64,000 nucleotides of DNA, taken from NCBI RefSeq assembly GCF_003590095.1, contig NC_039480.1:17833328-17897327 (forward strand), read 5' to 3'. The translations under genes and the position numbers were made by a program. This stretch comes from Trichoplusia ni. Its lineage: Eukaryota > Arthropoda > Insecta > Lepidoptera > Noctuidae. A model generated the notes under the pieces. It was not told the origin of the DNA. It saw only the letters and a list, made by a program, of their open reading frames with translations, and did not search any database. This document shows positions 12,001-24,000 of the stretch, piece by piece (position 1 is the stretch's first letter; the number at the start of each line of letters is the position of its first letter).

Positions 12001-15000
12001 CGTTCCCGCAGTACACAACCGAGTTCACCGACAACTTGAACAGGCTGTGCGCGGAGACCAGGTCGGAGTTGATGGACAACTGGCTTATAGACGTGGCCGA
12101 TACCATGATCAAGATGAGGAAACATTGGTCCGTGTACGTCGCCAAGCAGAGACATCAGTCTTGCTTCCAAGTTGAGCAGTTCTTTAAGTGAGTATAGCCA
12201 AACTTTCTTCAGCAATAGTTATTACCTACGATGGCCAGACCTCGGAAGACAGAACTACGATTGGTGGCTTTGCGAAGGCCAAAATGGGATTTGGCGGACC
12301 CCAGTGCATGGACCCGGAAAATGGTGGTGAGATTCGAGGGGGAAATTAGGCGGTAGGGAATAGTGTTGAAGGATTTGGGGTGAACTCTACCCGAACTAGA
12401 TGCTTGTGTTACTATAAAGCATGGTCGCAAACTTCCGGTACATTACAGTCTAGTTAAAAATTTGACTTCCAGAACGATCAACGCATTGATGTCAAGACAA
12501 CTTCGAGACCTGGTTGAACGGAGCGTCAAACATTTCGCTGAACACTTTACCTATTATTTTGTAAGTTTCGAATTGCCATTTTACTTACATATATTAAAAC
12601 AAAATAATAAACAGAAACGATAAATTCTCAGGTTTATTGGTGATTTCGCTTAATACGGCTTGCTATTCCAGGAAGGGAACAGTTACGACGGTCCCTACCG
12701 TGACTACATGTTCATCAAGCGTCCGATCCTACGCATCAAGGTGATCGGCCACCCCGGCACCAACAACATCACCTTCGACCCCTCGCTGCAGGCTATCAAG
12801 GGACAGATAGTCAAGTGGTTCCACACCATCATCAATGTTAACAATCAGTTGCCGAGTATTTACAGTATCATGTACCCAGGTTAGAGAACTAATTGGTTTG
12901 AGTTAACCTCGCGGATGGTTTGAATGAAACTAAGACCTGCGTGATTTTGACGTGACTACGTCTTATAATTCGATCGAGTCGCCTGCGAGCACGAAAAAAA
13001 AACGACCTTATCTGGCTCTGAGGCCTTCCATTTTAGGCGGTGTCTATTATTTTCCTTATGACCTCGTCACCTTCAACTATCGTCCATAAACCGCCTTTCA
13101 GACAGCCGATTTTTGTTTGACTCAAATCACCTACTTTGATCAAACTAATATGAATATATTGTATGACTCCAGGCACCAGACAGTTAGAAGCTCACATGTT
13201 CTCCGTGTTCAACGATGAGAAGTACATGATGGACGCGATCAACGAGGCGCTGGTGCAGGTTAGCATCAACAAGGCGGGCCCCAGGAGCTTCATCAGCAGC
13301 TACGAAGAGTACTACTACATCCTCAACGGGCAAGCCAAGCAGGAACTGCTCACTTTCTTCGCACAGGAACCTCCACCGTTCTTAAAGGTTTATACTTCGA
13401 TTTAGTATGGGAACAGCTTTTCCTCCTAGGCAAACAACTTATAAAATATCTATTTAAAGTAGCCTATTAAAGGCTATAAGCTATCTCGTAGAAAAATTGC
13501 TTTTAAGGCTTTTACGAAATCCGACTCACGAAACTCTTTCACTTTATTGGTATAAGGTATAAGTAACAAATGAAATCTCCCTCTTATTTTTTAGTTATGT
13601 CTAATACCATAAAAAAAATATGACCCCTTTGCAGGACTTCTCAGCTCGTATCTACATGTACGAGAAGCTCCGCGACGAGATCCTGTTCCTCCGGCGGAAC
13701 ATCCCGCTCAACATGATCATGCTGGACTGCGGGCCCATCAACGACACGCTCTGGGACATCGTCAACAGTCTGCGACAATACATCGTCGACCATTTCATCG
13801 CTGTCAACAGGAAATGGAACAGGGGGTAAGGAATGTATTTTAGAACTTTAAAGGTTTTAGAGTGAATGTGGCAGGTTTTATCTTGCCTTGAATATGAAAA
13901 CTTTCATACGTTCTGTGCTTCTTGTTTATTATTCTGTACCCTGACCGCTAAGCACTGTGCACAGTGTTGCTGGCGTTTTAAAGTCAGAAACGACCAGTAC
14001 AACATGTTTTTACAGGTTTTACGAGTCTAAAGAATTACTGTTATGGTAGAAGAGTCTTGATGTCATATTAATTTACCTTTTATTTCGTGTCAGTCATGAT
14101 TTCAATTAAAAAGATAATCACCGGTTCGAACTGAATTCTACTACAATTTATCAAAATTTTTGCATTTACTAGTATATTAACCTATCGTAATATCGTAATC
14201 TTCAAACCACTATTACTCCCTCAGCATCTGCAACATCTACGAGGAGATGGCGGCGCGCGCGTCCGAGAGCCCGGAGACGACGGCTCAGCTGGTGGAGCTC
14301 ATCAACTACATCATGGACTGTCGCGACGCCGCCATGTTCGACCTCAAGGAGAAGGCGCGCACTACCGCCGAGCATGTGCTGTTCCTCATGCAGCATGCGC
14401 ACTTACACTGTACGCCGTTAATTTGTATGGTATTGTAGTGATGTTTGGTGTCGGTTCCCTAGAGCCAGAGGTTGTTGTCGATCTCTTCTAAAGGATTTGT
14501 GTGAGGTGGCTCACACAGGACCGAAAAGTCTAGAGTCGAATGGGGAGGCCTAAAAGTGGGAAACAAAATATGTTAAATAAAAATGGTTGATCGTGAGATT
14601 TGTGTTAAATGCTTTTAGAAATAGGAGCATTTAGTCAGCTTGAATATTAAAGAAAAGCCTCCGACTTTGTTAAGATGCCAATATAATTAAGTACCAAGGA
14701 AATTAATCTATTACTATATTGGTGTCATCTTTTTTTTCAGTTGAAGATGTCAATCTGAACACCCGAGTGTTCCTCTGGCCTCTAGACATGGAGGAGACAA
14801 TAGACCTGACTCTCAAGACCTTGAACACCAAGAAGACAATGGCTGAGGACAAGTTGAGGAGCAGGAAGACTATCTTCGAGGACAAGCTGAAGAAGCACGA
14901 GAAAGACTTGGAGGTGTTCCGCAGGTTCGACCCGCCGCTACTGAACCTGGACCTCCTAAAGGATGTCGTGGATAGAGTCGATACGATATTCCGGAATTTG

Positions 15001-15003
15001 ATG
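9071..15003 (+). other. Dnah3: Dynein exons 1-14: N-terminal stem (residues 1-885)
   Basis: Coding exons: 9075-9369, 9542-9655, 9975-10172, 10458-10599, 10893-11031, 11334-11509, 11593-11796, 11951-12187, 12473-12560, 12672-12879, 13173-13387, 13635-13825, 14225-14409, 14741-15003. The stem binds light and intermediate chains or actin/centrin in this dynein class. Residues 1-60 are Ser/Ala/Gly-rich low complexity. The SEYPPLMQAKSWTKGVPY motif and following RPSDSIG resemble the N-terminus of DNAH3 proteins. HVIRAPVPWHTPIVKAKEAL (exon 7) is a hallmark of the DNAH3/7/12 group. Exon 4 is Lys/Glu-rich and helical. The exon 3 donor is either GTGGTT after 10172 or GTTAAT three bases later, changing one Gly. 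Confidence 0.85.
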
Positions 15004-18000
15004 GTAAGTGCAAAAAAAGAAAGAAAAAAAAATAACGGACGCAGAGAACAAGGTGTGTTGTCAAGGACACGCTGTGGACTCATAAACTTGAGAGAAAGAC
15101 CATATATTAATAATGCCCACTAAAACAAAAATTAACAATTCTGATAATGACAATATAAAATTTTATTGTTGATAAAAACTAGTTAACTAAAACAGTTTTA
15201 CGAATACACTTTTATTGATCACTTATACCAATAGCGATTCTAATTTATTTTAGTAAGTACTAACAATATGCTATCTAGATGAGATTAGCACATAAGAGGA
15301 GAGACCCAACAAATAAAATGACTCGTGCTATGGATTATAATAATGGTTGCATATAGTTTTTATATGGACCTTAACAGGAAGACAAACGCGAAGCCGATGG
15401 CATCATCAACGAGGAGACGCTGCTGGACCAGGAGCCGTCCGTGTACTTCAGCCTGCAGACCATGCTGGCCGGCATCGAGCCCTTCCACAAGCTCTGGCAC
15501 ACCTCGCACGACTTCTACGATGGTTATGAGAAATGGTACGTATTATCTTATATTCTATAGCTCATTTTGATGTATTAACATAATATGTACATCAAAAAGA
15601 ACTACAAAATACACAGAAAAAAAGTGTCTGATAAAGGTGGTTTTCGGAGATCGAGTTTATAAATTACTTTTTAGAAGATAAATGGAAGCGTTTCGTCGTG
15701 CTTCGTCGCCCAAACTTCATATTTACCATTCAATTGTTTGATTTCTAGGTACCACGGTCCTTTCCTGGGTCTGGACGCAGAGAAGATTGCCGAGGACGTG
15801 GAAGCGTGGTGGAAGCTGCTGTACAAGTTAGGAAAGCAGCTGTATGAGTACCCCGGCGCCAAGCGCATCGCGGACATGGTCAGGAATAAAGTGGAGAAGT
15901 TCAAAGTGTTGCTGCCTGTACTGTGCGCCATCTGTAATAAGGTGAGAGAACTGATGCTTCACGAAGTAGTTAGTTTTAGTCGAAAGTTGCCTTTATCGTA
16001 AGAAGACTCGTTTTAACCACAAACACGACGCTTTTGAGAACGATAAATACCTGTCTCTTTACTAGCTTGACCTTAACGTGACTTCCACAGTTGTATAACA
16101 AATTAGCAACTTTCACCTTATCTAAAGTAGATATCATATTAGACAAATTATATAGAGATCCAGTTTTTCCGTAACAAAAAGATTTTATTTTTATAATAAC
16201 CTTATTTTCTTTTGTTGTTTTAACGTACTTATAATTTTGTACAGGGCATGCGCGACCGCCACTGGGCTAAGATCAGCGAGCTGATCGGCACAGAGGTAGT
16301 CCATGAGCCGGAGACCACGCTGGCGGACATGGTGGAGCAAGGAGTCCACGTGTACGCCTCGCAGCTGGAGGAGATCGAGCAGTACGCGTCCAAGGAGTAC
16401 GCGCTCGAGAAGGCGCTCAACAAGATGAAGGACGAATGGATCGGTGTCGCCTTCGAGGTCGTGCCTTATAGGTGAGAGAGGTTCCATTTACAGACATCGT
16501 AACGATCTTATCTGGGAATTGATAGCAGATAAAACTAAGTATTCATGTTGCCTCTAATGAATGGCAGCCACTGCAAGCAAAACACTGGTTTGTGTTAATG
16601 TTTTTTTGCTTGCTACGTTCATCATGCTGTTATTACAGTGCCTAAATTTGAGCATTCTAATTAAATTATCTTTTTTTAATGTTATATGTTGCAAGTAATT
16701 TGTATCTTATCTCCTAGGGATACTGGCGTCGGCATCCTCACTGGTCTGGACGATATCCAGCAACTGCTGGACGACCACATCTTGAAGTCGCAGACCATGC
16801 GCGGCTCTCCGTACGTGAAAGCCTTCGAGTCTGACATGATCGCTTGGGAGGAGAAGTTGATCAGCATGCAGGATATACTTGACCAGTGGTTGACGGTATG
16901 TAGTTACAACAGAGTGTTTAAAAAAGACTACGAATAAATTCTACCCGGGACTTCAGTAATACCAAACATAGACTGGATGATATGATATGATTATGTATTT
17001 TCCCCAGTGTCAAGCCACTTGGATGTACCTCGAACCGATCTTCTCATCTGAAGATATAATGCGACAAATGCCAACTGAAGCCAGGAACTTCAGGGATGTA
17101 GATAAGGAGTGGAAGACAATCATGTTCGCCACGCAGAAGGAACCTATGGTGATAGAGGCTACTGACTATCCTGGCCTTTTGAAGTCGCTGAAGTACAATA
17201 ATTCCTTGCTAGAAGATATTCAGAGAGGATTGAATGATTACTTGGAGAAGAAGAGACTGTTCTTCCCAAGGTCAGACTTAAATATCCCTTTCTTGATTTG
17301 ACATGTTTTATGGCTTCCATGTTGTTTTTTAGTAATGGGAGACCCATTACTAAAAAACAACATCATACATCATCATCAAAAATAACATCATCATACTAAA
17401 CAACACCCCTCAATTATACAAATCACTGTTAAGGTTTGCTTGCGCGACACTTTGTTATGGGATGTTAAAGTTTCTCTTTGCTCCTACTTTTCACCTGACG
17501 AATAATGGAAACATGGTACTAGAGGTCGAAACGTTGCGAAATTTAAAAAAAATGCTGTAACCAAGAAAGGTGTGTTCTTGATTATAGCATTTAAAAACCT
17601 TTAGCAATGTCAAATAATATTTTTAATGAATGTCCTCCCAATTCAGATTCTTCTTCTTATCCAACGACGAGCTGCTAGAGATCTTATCAGAGACGAAGGA
17701 CCCGATGCGCGTGCAGCCTCACCTCAAGAAGTGCTTCGAGGGCATCTACACGCTGGAGTTCAACTACCTGAAGGAGATCTGTGGCATGGCGTCCGCCGAG
17801 GGGGAGGTCGTCAAGCTGTCCTCTACTATACAACCTGCTGATGCTAAGGTAAGAGGTTATCACAAAAGTGACTGAAGGAACAAGGCCTAATAAGCTGGCT
17901 GCTTTAGCTTAACAAATAATGGCCGCCTCCTACTCGAATAAAGCACAAAAAAATAAGATGTACTGGAAATCAATGTGCAATCTATCGCCATGGATTATTT

Positions 18001-21000
18001 TTAAGCGGGTCTCCGTTATTCGGACATATTTACTAGACTAGATTTCCCGTCCTAGAGCAAAACCTTCATACATTTGCTAGTGGTATTATGTTATTACTCG
18101 GTGTGCCCAGTTTTCCTCAATCTGGTCTAGAGAAACGTTAGTTGTGGATTTCCCTAGGGCAAAAGAAACCTTTTAGAATTTTCATGCGGTCAATTTCTTT
18201 CAAAGCGCGATTCTAACAAGCAAACATTGAGGTATGAAGAAAACAATGAAATTAACGTTAATGAAATTGGCTAAATGTTTAATTTCGCAATTTATACATC
18301 AAATAATCACTTTGAAAAAAAAATAATGACAAGAATTCTAGTCGATCATTTCTTTTTCCAGGGCATGGTGGAGCGCTGGCTGCAGCAGCTGGAACACCAG
18401 ATGATAGTGAGTCTCCGCGACGTCGCCAGCGAGGCCATCAACGGGTACCCCGTGGCCGTCCGCGAGGACTGGGTGCTCATCTGGCCCGGACAGATCGTGC
18501 AGTCCGGGTCCTGCGTCGAGTTCACTCTTGAGGTACTTTAGTGATGGCGAACATTATCATTTTCCCACGTTTTTATACACTCACTTTTCATGTTTGTTTG
18601 TCGTTCCGGTTGAATTCTTGCAACTCAATTTGAGGCACTTCCCGATAAGCTGCCAGATAAATTTTCAGGGTAGCTTTGAGTCCGATGACAATGCAATTTG
18701 TTTGTTACTATAAAACGGCTAGACCGATAATAATAAAATGTATTCGCTTATTATAACTGTTAATTCCGTCAATTTTAGTCCATCAAAAAAATCATGTCCA
18801 TTTTCTCATAAATGGCTACGACTATCTTTCAGACTATTGAAGCCATAGAAAACCGCACGCTTCCAGAGCAAGTGGCGCGAAGTACGGATCAGATTAACGG
18901 TCTGGTGTACCTCGTGCAAGGTGACCTCCGGCCCGGAAACCGCATCACTGTAGAAGCTCTTATCGTGCTCGACGTGCATGGTAATGTGGAATTTATGTGT
19001 TGTGGTTTATCATTTTCAGTTCGTAAAAAATGTTCTTCTCATTTGACTGTAATAAATGATCCCCCTTCTCTTTCTTCGAAACACTACCAGGAAGCCTTGT
19101 ACCGATTCCTAAATAAGTAATCGTAGAAAATTCACTTGTTTCAGAAATCTTATGAGAGTTTTATGAAAAAGCCGAAATAGTGTGTGCCATTGCTCTGCAA
19201 CTGTTACTCTGTGTAAAAAAAAGTAGAAGTTGCGTGGAAAATTAGTGTCTAAGCGACTAATTAAGTAGATCCTTTCAACTCCTATCCTTCTGCAGACCTT
19301 TTTACTTTTGTACATACTACTATATTTGCATCTACTAGGCCGGTCGATCCAGGAAGACATGATGGCGCGAAACATAACAGACATAACGGACTTCAACTGG
19401 ATCTCGCAGCTGCGGTACTACTGGCGCGGCGACAAGATGATCTGCTCCATGATCACCACGGACGTGGAGTACGGGTTCGAGTACCTGGGGAACACCGGCA
19501 GGCTCGTCGCCACGCCGCTCACTGATCGATGCTTCAGGTACTAAAAATTAAACCTTGGAACAGTTTTTTCGTAATTTTCTGTGATTTATTAGCGGTGCTT
19601 CATTTCGTCAAGCATATACCTAATAGGCAAACATAAATTTATTACTGTACCTTTGCATGATAATCTGAACGTTTTACAAACGTCAATCTGAGAGTATGGT
19701 AATATTTCGATGCAACTAGCCTCTCAGAACGTTTTCCTTGCGGCTTGAGTGTTTTCACAAAATAGTTCAGGTGATGGTATAGAGATTTAAATTCAATTGA
19801 GGAGGTTCTCTACTTGCACCGTAACAACTAGTCTTTAAGATACCAATCATATCAAATTATTTTCATGCTTTTAATCTCCGAGTCTGTACATCGAATTATT
19901 TAAGTGGGATTCCATCAACAAAAAAAAAAAGAAGTTAGAGAATTAAGTTAATCACAATAACAACCAGTCATTTAAGTCTCGTTATTAATTTCAGGACGCT
20001 AATGAGCGCTTTGAAATTGAACCTGGGCGGCGCGCCGGAGGGCCCCGCGGGCACCGGCAAGACCGAGACCACTAAGGACATGGCCAAGGCAGTCGCCAAG
20101 AAGTGCGTCGTCTTCAACTGTTCGGATGGTTTGGATTATAAGGCGCTCGGCAAGTTCTTCAAGGTAAAGATTAGAGAGAAATCTTAATTTTGTTTTGTTT
20201 ATTGGTGACTTTTTCTTCAAAAAGTACATACGTAACGCTTTTTGACTAAAATCTAGAGATGCCAAAGTTTTTTCGGGGATTCAAAACCAAGCCACGTTTA
20301 ATTGGTCACTCAAACACTTATGTAAGCGTGGGTTTTATACCATAGAAATAGGACAAAAATATAATTAAAGAGTTTAAATGATAATTCCGGATTATTCTTA
20401 AGAGGCCGGTGTAAGCAGCGCGCAACTGCAATTCGACGCGAGCCAAAAATCCGACGAAACATTGCTATCTCTATCGGACTTCTCGCGGCGCAGCGCGTAG
20501 CTGTGTGCGTGCGTGTAGTACGTTTGTAGCGAGTCATTCATAATGACTGATAACCACTGCATTGTACTAATTTTGTTCAGTAAATGCTTTATTTTTGTTA
20601 TTTAATTTTCGGAACCGTTGGTGAACACAAAAACCAGTAATGCTTTTTTTGGAAATTATTGTACGATGGCTATATCAGAAGATTTAATGATATTAGGTAT
20701 CTTAAATCTAAAAATCTAATAAAATAAAACATGAACGAAAACTTTTCAATACAAACATAATACCAAAAGACGTTATTTAATTTATCTAGGTTCCTGTTAA
20801 ACTTTTAGTTTAAAACGTTCACTATTACGAAACGCCAGCGAATTGCATTTCGTATATTTTAACACCGCTAACAGCATGTTTTCAACTTATTTTTTTTGTA
20901 ATTTAATTCTTAATATCATTTTAATAGGAACATAGATTATATAGTCTAGTTGCAGATTATCAAAAAATATTAGCGCTCTCGCATGTCTCACCAAAGAAAG

Positions 21001-24000
21001 ATAGGTATACCAACATACCGTAACGCACGCATATTCACTTTATTCAAAACTAGCTGTCGCCCGCGACTTCGTCCGCGTGGTTAGAAGATATAAGTTATAA
21101 TTTATAACCGCACTATTTTTTTTTCCACATTTTCCATTGTATCTTCGCTCCTATTAGTCGCAGTGTGATGATAAACTAAATACTTTTGAATTTGGACAAG
21201 CAGTTCCTGAGATTAGCGCGTTCAAACAAACAAACAAACTCTTCAGCTTTATATATTAGTACCTATAGAAGTATAGATAACATTTATGAGCTTATATAGG
21301 ATAAAAAATACATATATTTTGCTAATATAAAGCGCCTTCTCGTTTATAACCACAACAATATCATAACGGGCCGTGCAGCAGAAATCGTAATATTTTAATT
21401 TCGCTATAACTTCAGAACCAAACGTCCAATTTTAATTATTCAAAGATCAAATATTATCTACATTAACTGTACATAGTGATGAAATAATTAATTTTGATAA
21501 GGATTAATAGCATGAGTAAAATAAACGCGTTTAAATGTAGAACAAAAAAAATCAAGACTTTCCAATAAAAAAATGGTTATTGTACCTCACTCGACATAGA
21601 TAGGTATAGTGTGTCGCGAACTTTTTTGTAGATATTTATAAGATCTACAATAGGCATGTTCACTAATTTTAGAAATAGCTTTTAATTTATAAATAGAGCT
21701 TAAATAAACACGAAAAAAATAATTTTGAGAAAAAAATATCACTAACTTCAATAAAAAATCAATTAATAAATATTTTTCAAAAATTGCCGCCGAAACGCTC
21801 CCAAACTGTCACGTGATAAATATCTACGTCACAGGTCGGTAAACAAAGCTCGCGTTCTATGACAGTCCACTGTTTTTTACTGAAATATTGTTGATACAAA
21901 CTGTAATAATGACCTCGTTTTACAAAACATGTGCAGTGCCAATGTGCAAGAGTACGTCAATAACAACACCACAGAAACTTTTCATATACGTTCCAAAAAA
22001 TGCACTAATAAGAAGAAAGTGGTTATCACTTGCTAGAAGACACCCAGCATCATTGTCAGCGACAAGTGCCAGTTATTTTTGTGAAGATCACTTATGTAAG
22101 TTCTAGCAAACTCAAAATGTTAAAACTAATATTAATATTGTGTTACATACAAATCATTTTTTTAGGTTAGTTACATGGCTACAAATGTTTACCAGTTGTA
22201 TTTTGTTTACTTGGCTAAGCTAAATAACCTATTGATTAATGTATATCTAATTCCAGCTTCCGAAAGACATGGAAAACTATGTAGAATACACTACAATGGG
22301 TGAAGTATCCCGCACAAGAATGAGACCCGGTTGTTACAGATATAAACAGTTTGCCGGTCGTACCATAAGTATTGATTATGACAGAAATGTCAGCTTGTTT
22401 TTCGACCAGTGACGTCACCGCGCTCTGATTGGTGTTCGCAGTCGGCTGATCACCGATAAAAATTAAAGCATTTTAAATTATTTTTATTTAATTATAGAAT
22501 AATAATTAGGTTCTTATATTTTTATTTTAGGTTTTATATGCTGTATTTAATAAGTGAAAAAAGAATTAGATGGATTTGTAACCTGAGTGAACATGCCTAT
22601 TACTTAGAACATTTTATGGTTCTATCTTTAACAGTTTAGGCAGGGTACCCAAAATAAGTAACTTCGACGACCTCCGTGATCGAGTGGCGTACGCACCGGT
22701 GTCAAGGTGTCGCTAGCTCTGATGTCCCGGGTTCGATCCCCGGTCGGGTCAATGTAAAAATTCTTATTTATACATTGTTTCGGGTCTGGGTGTTTGTGGT
22801 ACCTTCGTTGTATCTGAATTGCATAACACAAGTGCTCTAGCAACTTACTTTGGGTTCAGAACAATGTATGTGATGTTGTCCGCATTTATTATTATTATTA
22901 TTTTTGGTTGATTTTTTACACCTTGTGTCCAAGTCCGAGTATGTTTTCGTTATGAAACTTATTTTTTGGTACCTAATAGGTAACAAATATTACGTAAGTA
23001 ATCCAACCCAAGTTTCATTTTTTTTTGCAATAAGAAAGAGTGCCTATTGTTTCACACTATGCTATTTTTGCATTAAATCTTTTTCCAAATATTTCACTCC
23101 CACCACATCCATGTATCGGCTAGAGGCCTCCGTCGACTCCGTCGTAACTCGCCTATACCTACGCGATAATCACCTACAGCGAGCGACAACTGTTACCAAG
23201 TTCCGTTTAAAATTTTAAAGTAGGTATGCTAGAGGCGGTTTATTTAAATATTATATTAAACAGTACATACATTAAGGTTAGGTAATATTTCGTAAGTAAA
23301 TAGTTAGTTAATAAAAAATATATTTATTACTAGCTTTTCGCCCGCGGCTTCGTCCGCGTCGATGTCGGTTATATCGCGTTTCCAAGAAAGAAAACTCTTC
23401 AAAAGTCCGGAATAAAACTATCCTATGTTCTTTCTCAAGGTCAACTCTATCTCTGTACCAAATTTCATTAAAATCAGTTCGGTGGTTTAGACGTGAAAGC
23501 GTAACAGACAGACAGACAGAGTTACTTTCGCATTTATAATATTAGGTATAGTAGGGAATATTAGTAGGGATTATAACGTTTTTTTTAATTCCTACCTTGT
23601 TAAAGTTTTACTTTGCTTGTAGGTACGTAATACGTAGTAGGTACTGTGCCAAATTTCATTAAAATCAGTTCTTCGTCTTCTTAAAGTGCTACAGATTTTT
23701 TTCTTTCTTTTTTGATAAAAAGCTACTCCCGCACTAAGGAAAGGAATTTAATCCATGTGTTGCGGGGCTTTCACAAACATACAATTCACATGCACAAAGA
23801 CACTTAGCCTCAGAACAAGCATTCGTGAATCACACAAACGCTTGTCCTACACGGGGATCGAACCCGCGACACGTCGCGCCCAGTTGTTTAGGCGGGATAA
23901 CCTCAACCGCTCGGCTATACGTGTAGTCAAATTGAATGAAAGTGTCAAAAAACCTTGACAAATATATTTTTTTGCTATTTAGACTTGAAACCATAATTTC

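Noticed and set aside
11961..12215. Overlapping ORFs in three other frames
   Set aside because: Shadows of dynein exon 8, whose frame alone keeps phase with neighbours.
12225..12425. Less AT-rich intron block with open frames
   Set aside because: No protein-like frame in either strand; probably an old repeat, but no second copy seen in the window.
22690..22752. Possible tRNA gene
   Set aside because: Good B-box but no coherent cloverleaf, and it runs into a SINE body and (ATT)n tail.
23830..23930. Possible minus-strand tRNA gene (long-arm type)
   Set aside because: Both boxes are present, but it lacks clean acceptor pairing and lies within nested repeats; classed as SINE.
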